A stretch of 64,000 bases of DNA from contig NZ_OBMR01000002.1 of assembly GCF_900218035.1 (NCBI RefSeq), positions 1-64,000 on the forward strand, in the 5' to 3' direction. Positions 27,704 through 36,176 of this stretch are shown one piece after another. This DNA comes from Pseudobutyrivibrio ruminis DSM 9787. GTDB lineage: Bacteria; Bacillota; Clostridia; Lachnospirales; Lachnospiraceae. Within the stretch, counting starts at the first letter, position 1, and each line of letters opens with the position of its first letter. The notes beneath the pieces are model-generated. The model was not told where the DNA came from and did no database searches. It was given only the letters and a program-made list of their open reading frames with translations. A program made the position numbers and the translations under genes.

Positions 27704-28331
27704 ACAGAATAGAATCATTCAAATTATATATCCATTGCTTGTTTATTTCTTTGTATATCAGCTTGGAGTATCGTTGCTTCTTGATATCATAGGAGATAAA
27801 TACGGCAAGCTTTCATGTCTGCTTATAGCAGGCATTGTTTGCATTGTGCCAATGTATATTATTTATTCAAATGTTCCAAAGCTTATTCCGGAGCCTGTTA
27901 AAAACAAAAAGCAAGTCCTTGTATATGCGATATGGGTTGTGGCAACAGTAGCTGTGGCAGTTTTACTTAACGTAGCTCTGACCCATAGTGGTTTGGTTGA
28001 ATCGTCGGCAGGCTTTGCCAGAGCCAATAGCATACTTACTGATGGCGATTTATTAATGAAGGTGTTATGCAACTGTTTAGTAATTCCGATATTGGAGGAA
28101 TTATTAATGCGAGGGATTCTAACAGGCCAGCTATGCTTATGGTACGGCTCGGTTCCGGCAGTAGTGATTTCCTCAATTTGTTTTGGAATTCTACACAATA
28201 ATATAGTACAATTCATATATGCAGTATTGATGGGGGCAGCACTTGGAATAATGTATGTTAAAAATAAACGGTTATCTATGTGCATTATTGCTCACTGTTT
28301 AATAAATCTTACTGCTATATTATTTGGTTAA
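27672..28331 (+). CDS. CPBP-family intramembrane metalloprotease (Abi/Rce1 type)
   Basis: A 219-residue (at most) integral membrane protein with about six TM segments. The CPBP motifs are present: EELLMRG with Glu142, Glu143 and Arg147, a His175 in FGILHNN, and AHCLIN near the C-terminus. Family members process prenylated or regulatory peptides and some give bacteriocin self-immunity. The start is uncertain: the ATG at 27672 overlaps the HAD gene by 32 bases, and in-frame TTG codons at 27681 and 27690 are possible. Confidence 0.85.
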   Translation: MRCLNTLKQIRQNRIIQIIYPLLVYFFVYQLGVSLLLDIIGDKYGKLSCLLIAGIVCIVPMYIIYSNVPKLIPEPVKNKKQVLVYAIWVVATVAVAVLLNVALTHSGLVESSAGFARANSILTDGDLLMKVLCNCLVIPILEELLMRGILTGQLCLWYGSVPAVVISSICFGILHNNIVQFIYAVLMGAALGIMYVKNKRLSMCIIAHCLINLTAILFG

Positions 28332-28372
28332 ATACTGATTATTATCACTTAATCAATACTAAGGAGGAGACT

Positions 28373-29110
28373 ATGGCTCGCACACAAGAAGAAATTAAAG
28401 ACTCAAAGGCAGGCTTGATTGCCAATATTATCGGAGCGATTGCTTACCTAGCTGTTGGTATTTGTTTGCTCACACTTAATGTAGAGTTTATTTCAAAAGT
28501 GGTATATTCATTCTCTATTTTAGGTTTTGGTATTTTATTTATTTGTTTTGGAATGTACTACATGATTAAATATTTCTTTAATCATGAATTTACTAGAATC
28601 ACTAGCTATGGTTTTACAATGGGGGTCATCCTTGTTGTAATAGGTGCAGTTTTTATCGTAAATGCGGATATTGTATCAGCATTTATTGATGCCCTTGTTT
28701 GTCTCATTGGCGTGGTCTTTGGTGCTATCATGCTTCAGCAGTCATTTGCATTGTTCCACATTCAAAGAGGTTCTTGGTTCTTAAGCTTGATTCTCGGAGC
28801 AGCTACAATTGCCGCAAGCATTTACCTGCTCTTAACACCTATCAAGATTTTTGATGGAAATGTTTATGCATGCGCTTACTTAGTAGTGGTAGGAGCATTT
28901 TCTCTATTTTCATTGTTACTTATGGTGATTGGTCTTAGGGATCATAAAAAGGATTCTAATAGAAACTTTAATCGCAACATGGAGGATTCTCCAATCTCAG
29001 GCAAAAACAAAGTAGATGAATCTATTTTTGAGGAAGAGCCTGTAGTTGAGTTTACAGAAGAAACAAAGTCACAGCCTGAGGCTGGCTCAGATGCTTTATT
29101 TGAGGAATAG
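28373..29110 (+). CDS. Multi-pass membrane protein, DUF308/HdeD-like
   Basis: The 245-residue product has about six TM helices in three hairpin pairs between residues 18 and 185, similar in layout to DUF308/HdeD proteins, then a cytoplasmic tail of about 60 residues that turns very acidic (FEEEPVVEF). AAGGAGGAG lies upstream of the ATG. No motif gives a function. Eight bases before the next gene, an alpha/beta hydrolase, so probably in one operon. Confidence 0.6.
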   Translation: MARTQEEIKDSKAGLIANIIGAIAYLAVGICLLTLNVEFISKVVYSFSILGFGILFICFGMYYMIKYFFNHEFTRITSYGFTMGVILVVIGAVFIVNADIVSAFIDALVCLIGVVFGAIMLQQSFALFHIQRGSWFLSLILGAATIAASIYLLLTPIKIFDGNVYACAYLVVVGAFSLFSLLLMVIGLRDHKKDSNRNFNRNMEDSPISGKNKVDESIFEEEPVVEFTEETKSQPEAGSDALFEE

Positions 29111-29118
29111 TATGTTAT

Positions 29119-30267
29119 ATGGCTAACATCTTTGATTATCTTGACTGGAGAGGGGATGTCCCTTTCAATATAGATCCGTTTAATGAGGTGGATGCGCTGG
29201 CTCTTTGCGAGCTGGTGTATGCACCTTTTGATGGTTTAGTGCCTGGTCCTGGCCTAAAAGAAAAAATATCAATAGAAGATCTCAACAAAAAATTCTTTGA
29301 AAAATTCACAAAAGAAGGTTTGATGGCAAGAACAGCTTTGACTAAGCTTGCTCCCTTTATTATGCCTAAAATGGCTAAATCTAAAAGATTTGGCGGAATG
29401 AAGCTTGCTGGTTTTGTTAATGATGTTGATGCTAAAAAGCAGACTCAGTTTGCTGTTTGCAGCTTTTATTTGCCTGATGGCACTATTTTTGTTGCTTTTA
29501 GAGGAACTGACGATACACTTGTTGGATGGAAAGAAGATTTTAACATGTGCTTTTCTGAAGGCACTGGAGGGCAGCTTCAGGCGGCAGATTATCTCAATAC
29601 TAATTTTGCAAGGACAATGAAAAAGCTTCGAATTGGTGGCCACTCAAAGGGTGGTAATTTTGCTGTTTATGGAAGCACATTCTGCAGGGGTCATATACAG
29701 GATAGTATCTTAGAAGTATACAATTTTGATGGACCTGGATTTATTCCGGAAGTCCTCAAAAAGCCTGCTTACAAAGCTATGATTAATAGAGTTCATAAGT
29801 TTATTCCGGAAGAATCTATTATTGGAATGCTTATGTATACAGAGGCTAAGATGCAGGTCGTTGTCAGTGATGCAAAAGGGATTAACCAACATGACCCAAT
29901 GAGCTGGCAGATAAAACGCAATAAATTTGAACAGGTAGATTCAGTCGCTTCGTCTTCAGTTTTAATTGATGAAGTCATCAAGAAATGGTCTGTTCAATTT
30001 GATTATGAGACCAGGGCGGCATTTGGTGATGTTTTCTTTTCATCGCTTATTAGCTCATCAGGGGCTACAAGGCTTTCACAGATTACATCTAGCAAAGTCA
30101 GGTCTATTGCGTCACTAACAAAAGAGATACAAACTCTTGATCCGAAGAATCAGGCTTTGATTTTGGATGTATTTGGCAAACTTGTGGCTGCAGGTGGCGA
30201 TAGTCTTAAGCATTCTCTGCTTTCTAAGCTACCTAAAAGTTTAATAATGAGAAAAAACGAGAAATAA
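29119..30267 (+). CDS. Mbeg1-like (DUF2974) alpha/beta hydrolase
   Basis: The 382-residue protein begins FDYLDWRGDVPF and contains VAFRGTDDTLVGWKEDF and a lipase-type nucleophile elbow GGHSKGGN with Ser176, all typical of DUF2974 (Mbeg1-like) proteins of Firmicutes. They have a lipase-like fold with unknown substrate. No signal peptide is seen, so it is probably cytoplasmic. No strong ribosome site, which fits coupling to the preceding gene. The groE promoter region follows. Confidence 0.82.
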   Translation: MANIFDYLDWRGDVPFNIDPFNEVDALALCELVYAPFDGLVPGPGLKEKISIEDLNKKFFEKFTKEGLMARTALTKLAPFIMPKMAKSKRFGGMKLAGFVNDVDAKKQTQFAVCSFYLPDGTIFVAFRGTDDTLVGWKEDFNMCFSEGTGGQLQAADYLNTNFARTMKKLRIGGHSKGGNFAVYGSTFCRGHIQDSILEVYNFDGPGFIPEVLKKPAYKAMINRVHKFIPEESIIGMLMYTEAKMQVVVSDAKGINQHDPMSWQIKRNKFEQVDSVASSSVLIDEVIKKWSVQFDYETRAAFGDVFFSSLISSSGATRLSQITSSKVRSIASLTKEIQTLDPKNQALILDVFGKLVAAGGDSLKHSLLSKLPKSLIMRKNEK

Positions 30268-30289
30268 AGAGAAAATAAGAGCTTTTTAT

Positions 30290-30346
30290 AGGATTCTTTC
30301 GAAAACTACTAACCTTAATTACTTGCAACTGATTCGAGAGAATCCT
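30290..30346 (+). promoter_or_regulatory. Inverted repeat over the groE promoter
   Basis: Arms AGGATTCTTTCGAA (30290-30303) and TTCGAGAGAATCCT (30333-30346) match at 13 of 14 positions with a 29-base spacer. The right arm fills the -35/-10 spacer of the groE promoter. No U-run follows, so it is not a simple terminator for the upstream gene. It may be an operator additional to CIRCE. Confidence 0.5.
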
Positions 30347-30351
30347 ATTAT
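30323..30351 (+). promoter_or_regulatory. groESL promoter
   Basis: TTGCAA (30323-30328), a 17-base spacer and TATTAT (30346-30351), just upstream of the CIRCE operator. Confidence 0.7.
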
Positions 30352-30362
30352 ACTTTTTGTGG

Positions 30363-30389
30363 TTAGCACTCGACTGAATGGAGTGCTAA
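30363..30389 (+). promoter_or_regulatory. CIRCE operator (HrcA binding site)
   Basis: Exact TTAGCACTC, nine bases, GAGTGCTAA. This is the binding site for the heat-shock repressor HrcA, whose activity depends on GroEL. It lies between the promoter and groES. Confidence 0.98.
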
Positions 30390-30427
30390 TAAATGATTCT
30401 GATACTTAATTTAGGAGGTAATATAAA

Positions 30428-30712
30428 ATGAAATTAGTTCCATTAACAGATCGCGTTGTATTAAAGCAGTGCGAAGCAGAAGAGACTACAAAGTCTGGTA
30501 TTATTCTTGCATCCGCAGCACAGGAGAAGCCACAGGAAGCTATGGTTATAGCTGTTGGCCCTGGCGGAATTGTTGACGGTAAGGAAATCACAATGCAGGT
30601 TAAGGAAGGCCAGAAGGTTATATATTCAAAGTACGCTGGTACAGAAGTTAAGCTTGAAGGCGAGGAGTACATTATCGTTCGTCAGAATGATATTCTTGCA
30701 GTTGTAGAATAA
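30428..30712 (+). CDS. groES: Co-chaperonin GroES
   Basis: Ten-kilodalton heptameric lid of the GroEL chamber. The 94-residue product begins KLVPLTDRVVLKQCEAEETT, has the mobile loop TKSGIILASAAQEKPQ and the conserved GEEYIIVRQNDILAVVE-type C-terminus. TTAGGAGG is upstream of the ATG. Under HrcA/CIRCE control, with groEL 25 bases downstream. Confidence 0.98.
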   Translation: MKLVPLTDRVVLKQCEAEETTKSGIILASAAQEKPQEAMVIAVGPGGIVDGKEITMQVKEGQKVIYSKYAGTEVKLEGEEYIIVRQNDILAVVE

Positions 30713-30731
30713 TATTTAGGAAAAGAGGTAG

Positions 30732-32372
<1,641 letters not shown>

Positions 32373-32405
32373 AATAAAATAGACATTCAATAAGAATAAA
32401 AATAT

Positions 32406-32455
32406 AGTCCTCGACCCAAATTTATTTGGAAAGAGGACTTATTTTTATTTTTATT
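32406..32455 (+). terminator. Intrinsic terminator after groEL
   Basis: AGTCCTC (32406-32412) pairs with GAGGACT (32433-32439); inside, CCAAA and TTTGG pair round TTTA. A run of T-rich sequence follows to about 32455. Confidence 0.8.
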
Positions 32456-32460
32456 AGATT

Positions 32461-32554
32461 TGGCTATCAAACATGTATGAGCATTTAATTTTGTGCGCAA
32501 GCGCAAAATATGAACTCGAAGAGTTCAAAATGCGAATACATGTGAGAATAGCCA
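32461..32554 (+). ncRNA. Candidate structured RNA: three-way junction with GNRA loop
   Basis: Nested perfect stems are TGGCTAT/ATAGCCA (32461-32467 with 32548-32554), ACATGTAT/ATACATGT (32471-32478 with 32536-32543) and GCATTT/AAATGC (32481-32486 with 32528-32533). The last two are joined by GA on both sides, able to form tandem G-A pairs. Two arms follow: TTTTGTGC/GCGCAAAA (32489-32496, 32501-32508) closed by a GCAA tetraloop, and GAACTC/GAGTTC (32512-32517, 32521-32526) closed by GAA. The region between groEL and degV (about 360 bases) has no gene. Strand and function are inferred; I do not recognise the family. Confidence 0.6.
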
Positions 32555-32676
32555 GGAATGTCTATTTTATCTAGAATACTTTTTTAGTCATGAGAATAGT
32601 ATCAGTATTAAAAATGTGAAGATAGCCTTAATGTCTATTTTATTTAATAATACTTGTTTAATTTATTTATTTCTTA

Positions 32677-32685
32677 TGGTATTAT
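32677..32685 (+). promoter_or_regulatory. Candidate degV promoter (extended -10)
   Basis: TGGTATTAT is an extended -10. The best -35-like sequence, TTTAAT at 32657-32662, is 17 bases before the TATTAT hexamer. Confidence 0.4.
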
Positions 32686-32689
32686 AAGT

Positions 32690-32722
32690 CTCGGTGTTTT
32701 TGTTTAACACAGAGTATTTTTT
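32690..32722 (+). terminator. Terminator-like hairpin just before degV
   Basis: CTCGGTGTT (32690-32698) and AACACAGAG (32706-32714) pair with one mismatch round a 7-base loop and are followed by TATTTTTT. It ends right before the degV ribosome site (GAGGTG). It could end a transcript coming from the structured region, or act on degV itself. Confidence 0.5.
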
Positions 32723-32732
32723 GAGGTGATTT

Positions 32733-33605
32733 ATGAGCAAAGTTGCAATTCTTACAGATAGCAATAGTGGCATTACACAGGCACAGGCCAAGGACTATGG
32801 AGTTTTTGTTATACCTATGCCTTTTTATATTGATGGTGAGTTATATTACGAGGATATCGATTTAACTCAGGAACAGTTCTATGAGAAGCTTACACAGGGC
32901 GGCGAGATTACTACTTCAATGCCTATCACAGGAAATCTTATGGATACATGGGATAAGCTTCTTAAAGATTATGATGAAATAGTTTATATTCCTATGTCTA
33001 GCGGTTTATCTTCATCTTGCGCTACAGCAAAGATGCTGGCAGAGGATTACGATGGCAAGGTTGTAGTTGTAGATAATCAGCGTATCTCAGTTACACAGAA
33101 GCTCTCAGCGCTTGAGGCTAAAAAGCTTGCAGATTTAGGAAAGAGTGCACAGGAAATCTGTGATGCTCTTATGGAAATCAAGTCTTTATCTACCATCTAC
33201 ATCACTGTAGATACACTAGAATACCTTAAAAAGGGCGGAAGACTTACTCCAGCAGTTGCTGCAATCGGTTCATTGTTAAAGATTAAGCCAGTACTTTCAA
33301 TCTACGGAGAGAAGCTTGATAAGTATTCAATGGCTCGTACAGTTAAGGCTGCAAAGCAGACTATGATTGAAGCATTAAAAAAGGATATGCAAAATGTCCT
33401 TCATACAGACAATCTTGATGATGTTGTGATTTCTATAGCTCACACACAGAATCAGGAAGCCGCAGAAAAATTTAAAGAAGAATTAGAAGCTGAATTCCCA
33501 GGCAAAGAAATCTGGATAGATCCGTTATCACTTTCAGTTTCATGTCACATTGGACCAGGCGCACTTGCTTGTACAGTGACTAAGAAATTGATTGATATAA
33601 ATTAA
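32733..33605 (+). CDS. DegV family fatty-acid-binding protein
   Basis: The 290-residue product has the DegV fold motifs: ILTDSNSGI at the N-terminus, TSMPITG, MSSGLSSSC and the later LKKGGRLT region. DegV/FakB proteins bind a fatty acid and, with FakA, deliver it for phosphorylation in Firmicutes; no fakA is nearby. GAGGTG precedes the ATG. purA follows after 26 bases, so the two may share a transcript. Confidence 0.93.
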   Translation: MSKVAILTDSNSGITQAQAKDYGVFVIPMPFYIDGELYYEDIDLTQEQFYEKLTQGGEITTSMPITGNLMDTWDKLLKDYDEIVYIPMSSGLSSSCATAKMLAEDYDGKVVVVDNQRISVTQKLSALEAKKLADLGKSAQEICDALMEIKSLSTIYITVDTLEYLKKGGRLTPAVAAIGSLLKIKPVLSIYGEKLDKYSMARTVKAAKQTMIEALKKDMQNVLHTDNLDDVVISIAHTQNQEAAEKFKEELEAEFPGKEIWIDPLSLSVSCHIGPGALACTVTKKLIDIN

Positions 33606-33631
33606 TTTAATTGTAATTTAGGAGGATTGTT

Positions 33632-34906
33632 ATGGTTAAAGCAGTTGTAGGTGCCAATTGGGGCGATGAAGGCAAAGGAAAGATTACAGACATGATGGCA
33701 GCGAATGCTGATATCATTGTTCGTTTTCAGGGTGGTGCAAATGCAGGACACACTATCGTAAACAACTATGGTAAGTTCGCGCTTCACACATTACCTTCAG
33801 GTGTATTCTATAATCACACCACTAGCATCATTGGAAATGGCGTCGCATTGAATATTCCTATCCTTATCAAAGAGATTAACTCTATTGTAGAGAAAGGAGT
33901 ACCAGCACCTCGCATTCTTGTGTCTGATAGAGCACAGATTGTTATGCCATATCACATCCTTTTTGATCAATACGAGGAAGAACGTCTTGGAAAGGCTTCT
34001 TTCGGTTCAACAAAGAGCGGTATAGCTCCTTTCTACTCAGATAAATACGCAAAAATCGGTTATCAGGTTCAGGAGCTTTTTGATGATGAGCTTTTGAAGG
34101 AAAAGGTTGTTCGTACATGTGATCAGAAGAATGTTCTTCTTGAGCATTTATATCACAAGCCACTCCTTAATCCAGAGGAGCTCCTTGAGACATTACATGA
34201 ATACCGCGATATGATTGCTCCTTATGTTTGCGATACTTCAGCATTCCTTTGGAACGCACTTAAAGAAAATAAAACTATCCTTCTTGAAGGCCAGCTTGGT
34301 ACTTTGAAGGATCCTGACCATGGTATTTACCCAATGGTTACATCTTCATCAACACTTGCTCCATACGGTTGTATCGGCGCTGGTATTCCAGCACAGGAGC
34401 TTAAGCAGGTTGTTACAGTATGTAAGGCATACTCTTCAGCAGTAGGTGCAGGTGCATTTGTTTCTGAAATCTTCGGTGATGAAGCTGATGAGCTTAGACG
34501 TCGCGGTGGCGATGGCGGTGAGTTTGGTGCTACTACAGGTCGTCCACGTCGTATGGGATGGTTCGATTGCGTTGCGTCTAAGTACGGCTGTAGAATGCAG
34601 GGTACAACAGATGTAGCATTTACAGTTGTTGATGTGCTTGGATATCTTGATGAAATCCCTGTATGCGTTGGCTATGAAATCGATGGTGAGGTTACTACAG
34701 ACTTTCCTGTTACTAGCAAGCTTGAAAAGGCTAAGCCAGTACTTAAGACACTTCCAGGATGGAAGACAGATATTCGTGGAATTAAGAAATACGAAGATCT
34801 CCCAGAGAACTGCAGAAACTACATTGAGTTTATTGAGAAAGAAATTGGATTCCCAATCACAATGGTTTCAAACGGTCCTGGAAGAGATGATATCATCTAC
34901 AGATAA
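33632..34906 (+). CDS. purA: Adenylosuccinate synthetase
   Basis: Joins IMP and aspartate with GTP to make adenylosuccinate, the first committed AMP step. The 424-residue product has the GTP-binding NWGDEGKGK (9-17), GGANAGHTI with the catalytic His, the LLEGQLGTLKDPDHGIYPMV region and the C-terminal SNGPGRDD. In LLEGQLG a Leu replaces the usual Ala of EGAQG. A GGAGG site lies upstream of the ATG, and a terminator follows. Confidence 0.96.
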   Translation: MVKAVVGANWGDEGKGKITDMMAANADIIVRFQGGANAGHTIVNNYGKFALHTLPSGVFYNHTTSIIGNGVALNIPILIKEINSIVEKGVPAPRILVSDRAQIVMPYHILFDQYEEERLGKASFGSTKSGIAPFYSDKYAKIGYQVQELFDDELLKEKVVRTCDQKNVLLEHLYHKPLLNPEELLETLHEYRDMIAPYVCDTSAFLWNALKENKTILLEGQLGTLKDPDHGIYPMVTSSSTLAPYGCIGAGIPAQELKQVVTVCKAYSSAVGAGAFVSEIFGDEADELRRRGGDGGEFGATTGRPRRMGWFDCVASKYGCRMQGTTDVAFTVVDVLGYLDEIPVCVGYEIDGEVTTDFPVTSKLEKAKPVLKTLPGWKTDIRGIKKYEDLPENCRNYIEFIEKEIGFPITMVSNGPGRDDIIYR

Positions 34907-34913
34907 TTATTTC

Positions 34914-34950
34914 GAAGCTGGAGCTTATGGCTCTGGCTTCTTTGTTTGTT
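34914..34950 (+). terminator. Intrinsic terminator after purA
   Basis: An 11-bp stem with two G-U pairs from GAAGCTGGAGC and GCTCTGGCTTC, followed by TTTGTTTGTT. Confidence 0.8.
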
Positions 34951-34969
34951 AATACTTTTTTGTTATACT
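34942..34969 (+). promoter_or_regulatory. Candidate promoter of the DUF4340-like gene
   Basis: TTGTTT (34942-34947), a 16-base spacer and TATACT (34964-34969) with a TGT extension. It overlaps the T-run of the purA terminator. Confidence 0.45.
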
Positions 34970-34998
34970 AAATAAAGAATATTTTCTTGGAGGAAATG

Positions 34999-35604
34999 AT
35001 GAAGAAGTTTATTTCAAAGAATTATAAAGGCATATTTCTTGCACTGGCCATTGTTTTGCTTATTGTGGTTTTGATTATTACTTTGTATTCTAAAAACCCA
35101 GTAAAAATGATACAAAATCTTGATAACTCTGAAGATACTGCTGAAGTTTTGGATGAAGCTAGTGAAATAGAAGATGAAGGCGAGAATGTTATATTGCTTG
35201 ATAATGAAGAAGTTTATAGCTTCCAGATTACTGATAGTAATAATATTATGCTGACCTTCGAAAGAGATGGCGATGACTGGGTTTATCCAGATGATTCCAC
35301 CATTGATATAAATGAAGAAAGAATAGAAAAGCTGTTAAATTATATTACCGATGTTCGATTCGTGGATGTAATTGTTAATGATAGTGAAGATGGAGATGGT
35401 GATGAATATGGTTTGAATCAGGACTCACCTGTATACACTATAAAAGATGCAAACGGCTATTCAACATTTATTTCAATAGGTAAAACTGATGATAAGACTG
35501 GTCAGGTTTACTTTGCATTAAACTATGATTTTTCTACTGTTTATGTAAATAGTGGAAAACTAGCAGGTGTTAATAAATATGCAATCGAAGATTTAATACA
35601 GTAA
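34999..35604 (+). CDS. Membrane-anchored DUF4340-like protein
   Basis: A protein of 201 residues with one N-terminal TM anchor (about 10-29) and an extracytoplasmic acidic part. The pattern VYSFQITDSNNIMLTFERDGDDW, then INEERIEKLLNYITDVRF and YTIKDANGYSTFISIGK, resembles one DUF4340 repeat, a domain found beside gliding or ABC-transport proteins elsewhere. Function unknown. ATG 34999 is preferred for its 5-base distance from GGAGG; ATG 34996 is also possible. Confidence 0.7.
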   Translation: MKKFISKNYKGIFLALAIVLLIVVLIITLYSKNPVKMIQNLDNSEDTAEVLDEASEIEDEGENVILLDNEEVYSFQITDSNNIMLTFERDGDDWVYPDDSTIDINEERIEKLLNYITDVRFVDVIVNDSEDGDGDEYGLNQDSPVYTIKDANGYSTFISIGKTDDKTGQVYFALNYDFSTVYVNSGKLAGVNKYAIEDLIQ

Positions 35605-35631
35605 CAGTTTAAAAAGCCTATTTATACATAG

Positions 35632-35660
35632 TTTACATATTTTTATAGCTGTGTTATTAT
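35632..35660 (+). promoter_or_regulatory. rpsO promoter
   Basis: TTTACA (35632-35637), 17-base spacer, TATTAT (35655-35660). Predicted start near 35667. Confidence 0.65.
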
Positions 35661-35678
35661 ATATCGGTACGAAATTTA

Positions 35679-35723
35679 CTGTAACTCAGGTTTTGGACAC
35701 TCCGACCTTTTCCTTAGTTACGG
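35679..35723 (+). ncRNA. rpsO leader stem, candidate S15 autoregulatory site
   Basis: GTAACT (35681-35686) pairs with AGTTAC (35716-35721) and AGG (35688-35690) with CCT (35712-35714), with GG/CC pairing possible inside. S15 is known to bind and repress its own leader in several bacterial lineages through different structures; whether S15 binds this one is inference. Confidence 0.45.
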
Positions 35724-35753
35724 CATATTAAAAGTTTTTAGGAGGTAGTTAAA

Positions 35754-36020
35754 ATGATTACAAAAGAGAAGAAGCAGGCAATTATCAATGAGTATGCTAG
35801 AACAGCTGGTGACACAGGTTCTCCAGAGGTTCAGATCGCTGTTCTTACAGCTCGTATTTCTGAGCTCACAGAGCACCTTAAGGCTAACCCAGGTGACCAT
35901 CATTCACGTCGTGGTATGATGAAGATGGTTGGTAAGAGAAGAAACCTTCTTGCATACCTTAAGAATACTGACATTGAGAGATATCGTTCAATCATTGAGC
36001 GTCTTGGCTTAAGAAAGTAA
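35754..36020 (+). CDS. rpsO: 30S ribosomal protein S15
   Basis: Primary 16S rRNA-binding protein of the 30S platform. The 88-residue product has the S15 signature: [42 protein letters not shown] and [21 protein letters not shown] at the end. Strong AGGAGG site. The rpsO-pnp order is widespread. Own promoter, leader and terminator. Confidence 0.98.
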   Translation: MITKEKKQAIINEYARTAGDTGSPEVQIAVLTARISELTEHLKANPGDHHSRRGMMKMVGKRRNLLAYLKNTDIERYRSIIERLGLRK

Positions 36021-36027
36021 TCTATAA

Positions 36028-36061
36028 GAGCGGAGTATTGCTTACTCCGCTCATTTTCTTA
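36028..36061 (+). terminator. Intrinsic terminator after rpsO
   Basis: Perfect 10-bp stem GAGCGGAGTA/TACTCCGCTC with a TTGCT loop, followed by ATTTTCTTA. Confidence 0.85.
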
Positions 36062-36078
36062 TTTGTTTTTCGATTTCA

Positions 36079-36146
36079 AGCAAGATCCGAAGCCACTGAA
36101 TTAGGAGAGTATAACTCTTCGTTTTCAGTAGTTTCGGGTTGATGCT
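36079..36146 (+). ncRNA. Long hairpin in the pnp leader
   Basis: Four stacked helices close one 68-base hairpin: AGCA/TGCT, ATCCGAA/TTCGGGT, ACTGAA/TTCAGT and GGAGAGT/ACTCTTC with an ATA loop, separated by small near-symmetric internal loops. In E. coli, PNPase represses itself through an RNase III-cut hairpin in the same position; a similar mechanism here is inference. No clear promoter is seen between the rpsO terminator and pnp. Confidence 0.7.
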
Positions 36147-36176
36147 TAAATAATAAAATATTTGAAGGAGAAAACC

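Larger units (their letters stand above)
32373..32655 (+). repeat. Three copies of a short repeat flanking the structured region
   Basis: The core AATGTCTATTTTAT occurs in direct orientation at 32557-32570 and 32630-32643, and inverted at 32374-32387, right after the groEL stop. The two direct copies extend upstream to ATGTGAGAATAGCC (32540) and ATGTGAAGATAGCC (32614) and downstream to AATACTT, giving units of about 42 bases with a 73-74 base period. The inverted pair encloses the groEL terminator and the candidate RNA. Confidence 0.7.

Noticed and set aside
32556-32655. Repeats between groEL and degV as a CRISPR array
   Set aside because: Only two direct copies, imperfect, with no regular spacers or cas genes.
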